Shown here in pieces: positions 1 through 7,218 of a stretch of 40,244 nt of DNA. Under the pieces are notes generated by a model. That model did not search any database. It was not told the origin of the DNA and worked only from the letters and a program-made list of their open reading frames with translations. A program made the translations under genes and the position numbers. The stretch is from Acidimicrobiales bacterium (lineage in GTDB: Bacteria > Actinomycetota > Acidimicrobiia > Acidimicrobiales > Iamiaceae): assembly GCA_025463365.1 (NCBI GenBank), contig JAOBWM010000026.1, positions 1 to 40,244 of the forward strand, written 5' to 3'. How positions within the stretch are numbered: position 1 is the first letter of the stretch; every line of letters begins with the position of its first letter.

Positions 1-587
1 CCGCTCTCCCCGAGGGCGCCCTGGTGGGCATGCTCGGGCCCGGCTCGGGCCACCACCTCCACGCGCTTGCCCACAACAGAGATCACCGGCGGGTCACCAC
101 GGGGGTCCGCCGACGGTCGATCGGCTCGCAGCAGGCCCTGGGGCGGCGCCTGCGCTCGCCATCGGATCTCGACGCGATCCTCGTGGGCCTGGTGGACCGG
201 GTGTCGCGCCGGCTCCGGTCGGCCGACCGGGTCGGCCGCACGGTCGTGCTGCGCCTGCGGTTCGACGACTTCACCCGCGCGACGCGGTCGCACACGCTCG
301 GCGAACCCACCGACGAGACCGCCGTGCTCCTCGGCGCGCTCCGAGGGCTGCTCCGCAGTGAGCAGCCGAGGATCCACCGCGAGGGGATCACGCTCCTGGG
401 CATGGCTGTCGCCAACCTCGACGACGCCGACGCGGTCCAGCTCAGCCTCCCGTTCGGCGGCCAGGACCGCAGCGCCCTCGACGCCACGCTGGACCGCGTG
501 CGCGACAAGTTCGGCTCGTCCTCCATCGGCCGCACGGTCCTCGTCGACCGCCGTCTCTCCGCCGAAGTCCCGCGTCTCCCGGACTGA
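1..587 (+). CDS. dinB: DNA polymerase IV (Y-family), C-terminal part, cut by the window edge
   Basis: The open frame enters from before base 1 (codons begin at base 3), so only the C-terminal third or so of a Y-family translesion polymerase is present. Visible are the end of the thumb region and the little-finger domain, with the stretch LHALAHNRD followed by RRRSIGSQQALGR, which is typical of DinB proteins. A beta-clamp binding motif, QLSLPF, lies near the C-terminus and is followed by about 45 residues, as in many actinobacterial homologues. The catalytic palm residues lie outside the window. The apparent ATG at 24 is an internal methionine, not the start. The protein would copy past damaged template bases while tethered to the sliding clamp. 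A 46-bp nested dyad repeat begins 43 bp after the stop. Confidence 0.88.
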   Translation, partial: ALPEGALVGMLGPGSGHHLHALAHNRDHRRVTTGVRRRSIGSQQALGRRLRSPSDLDAILVGLVDRVSRRLRSADRVGRTVVLRLRFDDFTRATRSHTLGEPTDETAVLLGALRGLLRSEQPRIHREGITLLGMAVANLDDADAVQLSLPFGGQDRSALDATLDRVRDKFGSSSIGRTVLVDRRLSAEVPRLPD

Positions 588-629
588 GATCCCATGGCCT
601 TGGGCCGCCACGACGGACGACAACCCCGC

Positions 630-675
630 TTCTGAGCGCCCCACGTCGCACCCATGCGACCCAGAGCGCTCAGAA
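630..675. repeat. 46-bp nested dyad, family 1, single copy
   Basis: This element has a fully symmetric layout: a 10-bp outer stem (TTCTGAGCGC with GCGCTCAGAA), a 5/5 internal loop, a perfect 6-bp inner stem (GTCGCA with TGCGAC) and a 4-nt apical loop CCCA. It lies between two plus-strand genes. Eight further copies of exactly the same length occur at 9.7-9.9 kb and 11.9-12.3 kb. There is no T-run after it, so it is not a canonical intrinsic terminator. Confidence 0.9.
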
Positions 676-740
676 TCGTCGATTCACCTCACCACAGCGG
701 CGCCCGCACGGGGCAGGCCCGATTGTCAGACCCCTCGGGG

Positions 741-1076
741 ATGATGTCGGGCATGGAGTCGTCGTCGTTGCAGTTCGCCGCCACCGTGCGCACCCTCGGA
801 GCCGCCGCCCGGCAGCGCGGGCTGGTGGTGCCGGGGTTCCGGAGCCCGCCTCGCGTGCCCAAGGCGGAGCGGACCATCCGGTGGGGCAACGACGGCTCGG
901 CCACGGTGGCGGTCACCGTGAAGGGCCGGCCGTACCAGGCGGTGGTGGCCGACCTGATCGAGGGGCTCGTGGTGGTGAACGGGCTGGACGGCACCGAGGC
1001 CACGAGGATGCGCACGCACTTGTGGGAGGAGGTGGTGTCCGCTCACCGGGCCGCAGCCTGGCCAGGCGCCGCCTAG
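741..1076 (+). CDS. conserved-looking small protein of unknown function
   Basis: This predicts a 111-residue soluble protein that I do not recognise. The start at ATG 741 is chosen because a longer frame from 654 would begin inside the 46-bp dyad repeat. ATG 744 and ATG 753 are alternatives. The N-terminal half is basic (AAARQRG, PRVPKAERTIRW). The centre looks like a compact beta-rich fold (SATVAVTVKGRPYQAVVADLIEGLVVVNG) and the C-terminus is an amphipathic helix. There is no signal peptide, membrane segment or cysteine cluster. Codon use is typical of the window. It stands alone between dinB and tRNA-Leu, and nothing in the context suggests a role. Confidence 0.6.
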   Translation: MMSGMESSSLQFAATVRTLGAAARQRGLVVPGFRSPPRVPKAERTIRWGNDGSATVAVTVKGRPYQAVVADLIEGLVVVNGLDGTEATRMRTHLWEEVVSAHRAAAWPGAA

Positions 1077-1093
1077 CGTTCGTCGGCGCACCC

Positions 1094-1179
1094 GGCCGGG
1101 TGGCGAAACTGGCAGACGCGGAGGGCTTAAACCCCTCCGGAGCTCCGGCTCCGTGCGGGTTCGAACCCCGCCCCGGCCA
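1094..1179 (+). tRNA. tRNA-Leu (anticodon TAA)
   Basis: The 86-nt cloverleaf can be drawn by hand. The acceptor stem is GGCCGGG with CCCGGCC. The anticodon stem is GAGGG with CCCTC around the loop CTTAAAC, giving anticodon TAA at 1128-1130. A long class II variable arm (CGGAGCTCCGGCTCCG region) follows, and the T arm is GCGGG-TTCGAAC-CCCGC. The discriminator base is A1179. The next bases are CCG, so the CCA tail is not encoded. The long variable arm and discriminator A agree with leucine identity, and this tRNA reads UUA codons, which are rare in such a GC-rich genome. Confidence 0.95.
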
Positions 1180-1197
1180 CCGCTCGCTCCGGCTCCG

Positions 1198-1680
1198 TCA
1201 GGCCTTGGGGGAGATCACGACGACGGGGATGTCGCGGTCGGTGCCGGCCTGGTAGTCGTCGTAGCTCGGCCACAGGCGGGTCATGGTCGCCCATAGCTCG
1301 GGCTTCTCGTCGGCCGACGCGGTGCGGGCCACCGCGGGGTACTTGTCGCCACGGACCTGGACGGTCACGTCGGGGTGGGCCACGAGGTTGCGATACCACT
1401 GCGGGTCGTCGGGGGCGCCGCCCTTGGAGGCGACCACCACGACATCGCGCTCGTCCTCGCCAGCCCGACCGTAGATCAGCGCGAACTTGCGCTCCTCGCC
1501 CGACTTCTCGCCGGTGGTGGTGAGCACGAGGCACGGCGCGCCGTTCCAGATGTGGCCCACCTCGCCGTCGGTCTCCTCGTACTTGGCGATGTGGGCGGCA
1601 CCGAAGAGGCTGTAGTCGCCGTTGCCGGCGCGGGCCGCCTCGGCGGCCGCGGGGTCTGGGGTGTGGTCAGAAGAAGCCAT
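1198..1680 (-). CDS. F420H2-dependent nitroreductase/quinone reductase family protein (Ddn-like)
   Basis: This predicts 160 residues, the usual size of the deazaflavin-dependent nitroreductase (Ddn/DUF385) family. These are split beta-barrel proteins that bind cofactor F420 and reduce quinones or nitro compounds. Family-like stretches are GAPCLVLTTTGEKSGEERKF, VVVASKGG, and DPQWYRNLVAHPDVTVQ. The ATG at 1680 is preferred over a longer frame because a purine-rich site (GGAAGAAGG on the minus strand) precedes it. It starts 10 bp after the stop of the DJ-1/PfpI gene, so the two are probably co-transcribed. Its substrate cannot be deduced. It is one of four proteins of F420-linked families in the window. 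Confidence 0.9.
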   Translation of the reverse strand: MASSDHTPDPAAAEAARAGNGDYSLFGAAHIAKYEETDGEVGHIWNGAPCLVLTTTGEKSGEERKFALIYGRAGEDERDVVVVASKGGAPDDPQWYRNLVAHPDVTVQVRGDKYPAVARTASADEKPELWATMTRLWPSYDDYQAGTDRDIPVVVISPKA

Positions 1681-1690
1681 GGCCTTCTTC

Positions 1691-2491
1691 CTATCCGGCG
1701 CGGAACGGCTCCGGACCCGGATCTTGCGCGCTCGCCTCGAGCAACTCGACGAAGCGGCGGGCGAACAGGTACGCATCGCCGGGCCAGCGGGCCGACACGT
1801 AGCGACGGTCGAGCACCACGAACGCCGGGCCGTCGTCGGTGGCCGTGCCGCGCTTCGAGCCGATCGGACCCCGCACGAACACCCCGCCCGGGCCCACGGC
1901 GGCGGCGACCTCGGCCTGCACGTAGGCCGGGTAGGTCCGGTAGTAGCGGCCGAGGCGCCAGAAGGTCAGGAAGTACGCGAGCCGTTCCTGCCAGGCGGTG
2001 AGGGCGGTGGTGCGCCGGCCGTACAGGACGCTGCGTCCCATGTCGGGGTCGATCGAGCGGGCCAGCACCAGCACGCCGTGGCAGATCGCGCCCACCGGTC
2101 GCTCGAGCTTCCAGAACCGGGCCACCTGCTGCTGGAGCACCGGATCGCCCAGGTACTGGCGCATGCCCGGTGCGTGGCCGCCGGGAAGGAGCAGGCCGTC
2201 GAAGGAGGCCATGCCGAGATCGCCGTCGAGATCGCCGTCGAGATCGCCCCACGCCAGCGGCGCTCGGAACGCCGGATCGTCGACCAGCTGGCGGTAGAAG
2301 GCCTTGGGCTCGGGTTCGGCACCGAGCTGTCCGAAGATCACGCCGTCGAGCAGCTTCGGATCACCGGCCGGAACGGCCCCCCGCTCGGTGGCGAACACGA
2401 CCTCGTGGCCCGCATCGGTGAGCGTGCGCCACGGGACCGCCACCTCGGTGACGTCGAAGTCGTGATCGGGCAACGGGACCAGCACGCGCAT
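1691..2491 (-). CDS. DJ-1/PfpI family (class I glutamine amidotransferase-like) protein
   Basis: The 266-residue protein has the DJ-1/PfpI flavodoxin-like fold. The nucleophile elbow is AICHG with Cys137-His138, and an LLPGGHAPG loop at about residues 101-109 lies upstream. Family members include Hsp31-like chaperone/glyoxalases and proteases, so the reaction is uncertain. An acidic stretch GDLDGDLDGDLG (residues 82-93) comes from three 12-bp units (2216-2251) and looks like a local expansion in a surface loop. The ATG at 2491 gives the canonical beta1 strand (MRVLVPLPDH). It is the first gene of a probable two-gene operon with the nitroreductase and is divergent from the gene starting at 2534, with 42 bp between the starts. 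Confidence 0.9.
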   Translation of the reverse strand: MRVLVPLPDHDFDVTEVAVPWRTLTDAGHEVVFATERGAVPAGDPKLLDGVIFGQLGAEPEPKAFYRQLVDDPAFRAPLAWGDLDGDLDGDLGMASFDGLLLPGGHAPGMRQYLGDPVLQQQVARFWKLERPVGAICHGVLVLARSIDPDMGRSVLYGRRTTALTAWQERLAYFLTFWRLGRYYRTYPAYVQAEVAAAVGPGGVFVRGPIGSKRGTATDDGPAFVVLDRRYVSARWPGDAYLFARRFVELLEASAQDPGPEPFRAG

Positions 2492-2533
2492 GGGGACTCA
2501 TCATGGCCGAGCCGCGGCCTACCGTGACCGGCC

Positions 2534-3295
2534 ATGTCCACGCGGAACCTGTACCTGCACGAGGTCATCGACATCGTCGGGCAGGGCCAGTACGACTACA
2601 TGGCGCACTCGGGCAAGGAACCGACCAACGCCATGCCCGACATGCTGACGCTCCAGGGCACGTTCTTCGTGTGTGCCATGGGCGGCGGCCGGTGGCCGCA
2701 GGTGATCAACATCTGGGATGTGGGCGAGGCCGGGTGGCAGGGCTGGGCGGCCAACGTCGACCGCCTCAACCTGAAGCGGCGCAACGCGTTCTATGGCGAC
2801 TGGTGGGACGAGGCCGCGCAGTGGCGCACGGGCGGGTTCGATCGGCTGTGCGGCGGTGTGCCCGGCAGCCCGACCACCGCGGAGATCGCGGCACGCGAGG
2901 TGAAGGGGACCCTCTTCGTCCACCAGCTCCTCACGGTCCGGCCCGGCAGCGGGCTCGACTACCTCGCCGCGGTGGTCGAGGAGCAGGTGCCGACCTGGCG
3001 GGATCATGGCCACGAACCCACCGGCATCTACGAGGTCCTCGGCAACCAGCACGAGGTGCTCGTGGTGTGGGCCACGTCGATCGCCGCCCAGACCCGGATG
3101 CGGGCGGCGCGCGACGCCGCGCGCGGCCTGAGCGACGAGGTCGACGGGGACGATCGGCTCGTGGACTGGGAGCGGATCTCGGCCGGATTCGTCACCGGCG
3201 GCGACACCCACCTCATGACCCCGCAGCCTGGCACCGTCTACGGCCCCGACGACTGGGACGAGGCGTCACTCGACGACTGGCTGTCGCCCGACTGA
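2534..3295 (+). CDS. hypothetical protein, possible dimeric alpha/beta-barrel (NIPSNAP-like) fold
   Basis: This predicts a 253-residue soluble protein. Two similar halves can be seen, each with an aromatic-rich strand followed by a helix: YLHEVIDIVGQGQYDYM with QVINIWDVGEAGW in the first, and TLFVHQLLTVRPGSGLDYL with GIYEVLGNQHEVLVVWA in the second. This is what duplicated NIPSNAP or ABM-like domains look like, but the assignment is inference only. The C-terminus is acidic. No signal peptide or catalytic motif is apparent. It is divergent from the DJ-1/PfpI gene and may share its regulatory region. Confidence 0.8.
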   Translation: MSTRNLYLHEVIDIVGQGQYDYMAHSGKEPTNAMPDMLTLQGTFFVCAMGGGRWPQVINIWDVGEAGWQGWAANVDRLNLKRRNAFYGDWWDEAAQWRTGGFDRLCGGVPGSPTTAEIAAREVKGTLFVHQLLTVRPGSGLDYLAAVVEEQVPTWRDHGHEPTGIYEVLGNQHEVLVVWATSIAAQTRMRAARDAARGLSDEVDGDDRLVDWERISAGFVTGGDTHLMTPQPGTVYGPDDWDEASLDDWLSPD

Positions 3296-3440
3296 CGTTG
3301 CCGGTCGCCCGGAACGCCGAAATGCCCTCGAACGGGTGAGGCGAACGGAGATTCGAGCCTTTCATCGGGTTCGGCGAGGCGCGAGACTCACGGCGTTGCG
3401 CCTCGCACGGAACCCGGGTGCACGTGAGGGAGGAGACCCC

Positions 3441-6400
3441 GTGCACACGATGCTCCGGCGTTCGCTCGTCGCGGCCACGGCCGCGCTGTTGTTGGTGGCA
3501 GGTGTCGGCCTGCCATCCGCGGTCGAGGCGCTCGGCGGAGGCGGAAGCGGACGGGGACGGGGAGGCCCGCAGCCGCAGCTGGCCCACGGTGGAAGCGGCC
3601 ACGACCACACCGCCCACGGCGTTGCCGGGCAGAACGGCATGGATCACGAACGTCAGATGGCCGAGATGGATGCCGTGGCCGAGGCGAACGGCCTGACGAA
3701 GGCACCGGGCGGGGGACGGTGCGCGGACTGGTACCAGTTCCGCACCCAGACCGGCCTGCACTGCGCCAAGGCGCCGATGCTGCGGGACATGTTCACCACC
3801 GAGCAGCTCGCTGCGTCCACGCGGCCGCCGGCGTATGCCTCCGACCCCAAGGTGACGTGCATCGGTACCGGCACCGACGGCAAGCGGGTCGAGCTCGTCT
3901 ATGCCCGCCGCTCCAACAAGACCGATCGCTACGCGGCCACCGCGACCCAGCTGAAGGGGTGGGCGGCCGGCATCGAGCAGACCATGGTGCTGTCGGCCCA
4001 GAAGACCGGCGGCGTCCGCAAGGTCCGGTGGGTGCACGACTCGAACTGCGTGGCCACGGTGCTGAACATCACGGTGGCGACCACCGTCACGACGTTCTCG
4101 GACCTGGTCTCGGCCCTCCAGGCCCAGGGCCTCACCGCCACCAACCGGAAGTACCTCATCGCCTGGGACGACGGCGACGCCACGGGCGCGTTCTGCGGCC
4201 TTGGCGAGACGATGCCCGACTCGACCGCGGGTGCCACCAACCAGAACGAGACCCAGCCGATCGGCGCCATGTTCGCAGCGGCCGAGCCGAACTGCTGGAC
4301 GACGACGGTGGCAGCCCACGAGCTCATGCACACGCTCGGTGCCGTCCAGCCCAACGCACCGCACGCCACCCAGTACGGCCACTGCACCGACGAGAGCGAC
4401 ATCATGTGTTACGTCGACGGCGCCGGCAGCGTCATGGCGCAGGTCTGCCCGGCATCGCAGGAAGCCCTGTACGACTGCAACGACGACGACTACTTCAGCA
4501 CCAACCCACCCGTCGGCAACTACCTCAAGACCCACTGGAACCCGGCGAGCAGCGGCTTCCTCGACGTCACCGGTTCGGTCGGCCCCCCGACGGCGCCCCA
4601 GGACCCGACGATCACCCCGCACGCCGGTTCGGTCACCGTGACCTGGTCGGCCCCGGCGTTCAACGGCGGCTCGCCGCTGCTCGGCTACATCGTCACGATC
4701 TCCCCAGGCGGACGCACCGTGTCCGTCGGAGCGGGCACCACCACGGCAACGGTCACCGGCCTGGCCGACGGCACGCCGGTCACCGCGTCGGTCGGCGCGG
4801 CCAACAAGCTCGGTACCGGCTCCGAAGCGGTCACCGGGAGCGCCACCCCCGCGCCTCCCGTCGAGACCATCGCCACGACGGGTGCCGGCAGCACCTACCA
4901 AGACATCGCCCGAGGGCCGTCGGGATCGGTGTTCGTCGCCGCGGCCGACCGCATCGACCGGGTCGACGCCGACGGCACCAAGACCACGGTGATCCACGGC
5001 ACGTCGACCGGGGAGATCGCCGAGAACACGCTCCCGCTCGAGACGCCGGTCGCACCCCTGTCGGTCGCGGCCGACAGCGGTGGGAACGTGATCTTCTACG
5101 ACAGCCTCACCGGCAAGATCCGTCGGCTGAGCGGGGGCCATGTCAACTCGATCGCGGGCAGCGGCGAGTTCGGTGCGAACGGTGACAACGGCTCGGCGCT
5201 TGCGGCGGCGATCGACGTCTCCGGCCTGGCCGTCAACCCGGTCGACGGCGCCATCTTGTTCACCGACGCCGACCAACACGTGGTCCGCCGCTTCACGGTG
5301 GGCGGCTCGATCAACACGGTGGCCGGCCACCTCGCCTCGGGCGGGTTCACGGGCGACGGCGGGAGCGCCTCGAGCGCCAGGCTCGACGGTCCGCAGGACC
5401 TGGCGATCGACGATGCCGGCAACGTGTTCGTGGCCGACACCCTCAACCACCGGATCCGGAAGTTCACGGTGGGCGGTGTGATGTCGACGGTGGCCGGCGA
5501 CGGGACCACGCCGGTCTACCCGGGGACGACCCTCGTGGCCACGGCCACCGGGGTCGGCTACCCCTCGGCCGTCGACTGGTCCTCCACGAAGGGCCTGATC
5601 ATCGACACGTTCGGCATGGAGCGCGTGCTGGTGGGCACCAACCTGGTTCGGTTGGCGGGCGACCTGTTCGACGACAACGCATCGGACGCCGACGGCACCT
5701 TGGCCACGGTCATCGACTACACGAAGAACGATCAGATCGACGCGATCGCCTGGTCGGGCACGGCGTTCCACGTGCTGGTCAACGGTCCGGCGCCCGGGGG
5801 CGGAGGCGAGGGAAAGCTGCGCACGGCCGGACCCTGGAGCCCGACGGCGACCGCCACCGCACCTGACGCCCCAGCGGGCGCCCCGGTCGCGACCGCCGGT
5901 GCCAACTCGGCCACGGTGGCCTGGCTCCCGCCGGGCAACGGCGGTAGCCCGATCACCTCGTACAAGATCACCGCCAGCCCCGGTGGAGCGGTGACGACCG
6001 CGGCCGCTTCCGCCTCGTCGGTCGCGGTTGCGGGGTTGGTCGCAGGGACGCCCTACACGTTCACCGTGGCTGGCGTGAACGCGAAGGGCACCGGCGCGGC
6101 CTCGCCACCGTCGAACGCGGTGACGCCGACGGCGGCACCGACGGCTCCCGGCGCGCCAACCGGAGCATCGGCCGCACCCGCGAGCGGACAGGCCACGGTG
6201 ACGTGGACCGCGCCGGCATCGAACGGGGGATCGGCCATCACCGGATACGTGGTCACGCCCTACGCCGGCGCCACCGCCAAACCGGCGGTCGCGTCGTCGG
6301 GCACGGGGACCTCGAAGGTCGTCACGGGGCTCGTCAACGGCACGAGCTACACGTTCAAGGTCGCCGCCGTGAACGCCATCGGCACCGGCGCTCAGTCGGC

Positions 6401-7112
6401 CCCGTCGGCCGCGGTGAAACCGATCGCGCCTTATGCACCGTTCCCGTCGTGGACCGCGTTCGTGAACCGTCAGTACCTCGACCTCACGACCAAGGCACCG
6501 AGCGCGTCGTCGCTCTCGAGTTGGGTGTCGCAGCTCTCGGCGGGCACCAAGAAGAAGGGCGACCTGGACGACGCGCTGCGGCGGGGCGCCGAGAACCTCT
6601 CCGATGTCGACCCGGTCGTTCGGGTCTATCGGGCCTTCCTGGGCCGAGCCCCCGATGCCACTGGCCTCAAGTTCTGGATCAAGCGCCGACGCAACGTCGC
6701 GCCGGCCAAGACGTGGACCGTCACCCAGATCGCCACCGACTTCACGAACAGCAACGAGTTCACGTCCAAGTACGGGTCGCTGACGAACCGCGAGTTCGTG
6801 ACCCGCATCTACACCGACGTGCTCGGTCGGACCGCCGATCAAGCGGGCGTCGACTACTGGACCAACAAGCTGGACACGAAGACGAAGACGAAGGCCCAGG
6901 TGATGGTGGGCTTCTCGGAGTCCAACGAGTACAAGACCAAGCAGGCCCAGAACACCGATCTCGCCGTCGCGTACATCTACTTGCTGGGTCGCACCCCGAC
7001 CACGCCGGAGACGACCGACTGGGTGACCCGGGAGAAGGGGGGCACCCCGCACGCCACGCTCCTCACCGAGCTCCTGAACAGCGCGGGCTACGCCACCCAC
7101 ATCACCGGGTGA
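3441..7112 (+). CDS. large secreted modular protein: metalloprotease-like, FN3, NHL propeller, two FN3, DUF4214
   Basis: The chosen start is GTG 3441, with AGGGAGGAG 5 bp upstream; ATG 3450 is an alternative. The product is about 1,223 residues. Modules in order are: a signal peptide (RRSLVAATAALLLVAGVG); a zinc-protease-like domain with HELMHTLGAVQ (His293, Glu294, His297), a possible third ligand His314 in GHC, and a Met-turn-like DIMCY (Met322); an FN3 domain (about 382-471); a six-bladed NHL-type propeller (about 474-800, with repeats such as DLAIDDAGNVFVADTLNHRIRKF); FN3 domains at about 807-897 and 899-995; and a DUF4214 region (about 1000-1223) with repeated YRAFLGR, YTDVLGR and YIYLLGR motifs. 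Such proteins are exported and probably act at the cell surface or on polymers outside. The third zinc ligand is inferred. Confidence 0.88.
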   Translation: MHTMLRRSLVAATAALLLVAGVGLPSAVEALGGGGSGRGRGGPQPQLAHGGSGHDHTAHGVAGQNGMDHERQMAEMDAVAEANGLTKAPGGGRCADWYQFRTQTGLHCAKAPMLRDMFTTEQLAASTRPPAYASDPKVTCIGTGTDGKRVELVYARRSNKTDRYAATATQLKGWAAGIEQTMVLSAQKTGGVRKVRWVHDSNCVATVLNITVATTVTTFSDLVSALQAQGLTATNRKYLIAWDDGDATGAFCGLGETMPDSTAGATNQNETQPIGAMFAAAEPNCWTTTVAAHELMHTLGAVQPNAPHATQYGHCTDESDIMCYVDGAGSVMAQVCPASQEALYDCNDDDYFSTNPPVGNYLKTHWNPASSGFLDVTGSVGPPTAPQDPTITPHAGSVTVTWSAPAFNGGSPLLGYIVTISPGGRTVSVGAGTTTATVTGLADGTPVTASVGAANKLGTGSEAVTGSATPAPPVETIATTGAGSTYQDIARGPSGSVFVAAADRIDRVDADGTKTTVIHGTSTGEIAENTLPLETPVAPLSVAADSGGNVIFYDSLTGKIRRLSGGHVNSIAGSGEFGANGDNGSALAAAIDVSGLAVNPVDGAILFTDADQHVVRRFTVGGSINTVAGHLASGGFTGDGGSASSARLDGPQDLAIDDAGNVFVADTLNHRIRKFTVGGVMSTVAGDGTTPVYPGTTLVATATGVGYPSAVDWSSTKGLIIDTFGMERVLVGTNLVRLAGDLFDDNASDADGTLATVIDYTKNDQIDAIAWSGTAFHVLVNGPAPGGGGEGKLRTAGPWSPTATATAPDAPAGAPVATAGANSATVAWLPPGNGGSPITSYKITASPGGAVTTAAASASSVAVAGLVAGTPYTFTVAGVNAKGTGAASPPSNAVTPTAAPTAPGAPTGASAAPASGQATVTWTAPASNGGSAITGYVVTPYAGATAKPAVASSGTGTSKVVTGLVNGTSYTFKVAAVNAIGTGAQSAPSAAVKPIAPYAPFPSWTAFVNRQYLDLTTKAPSASSLSSWVSQLSAGTKKKGDLDDALRRGAENLSDVDPVVRVYRAFLGRAPDATGLKFWIKRRRNVAPAKTWTVTQIATDFTNSNEFTSKYGSLTNREFVTRIYTDVLGRTADQAGVDYWTNKLDTKTKTKAQVMVGFSESNEYKTKQAQNTDLAVAYIYLLGRTPTTPETTDWVTREKGGTPHATLLTELLNSAGYATHITG

Positions 7113-7218
7113 CCGCGGCCGGGCTCGGGTGGGACTCGCCGACCGCTCGCGCTTGCACGGGTAGCCTCGCCCCTCGGTCACGCTCGTCGGCCGACATCAC
7201 AGGGAACCAGGGGACGAC

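Noticed and set aside
654-740. Upstream start for the small protein at 741
   Set aside because: The ATG at 654 is inside a 46-bp dyad repeat and has no ribosome site.
3213-7181. Open frame of over 1,300 codons on the minus strand opposite the metalloprotease-like gene
   Set aside because: The plus-strand frame has a signal peptide, recognisable domains and a ribosome site. The minus frame is Arg/Gly-rich without any domain, as expected for the antisense of GC-rich coding sequence.
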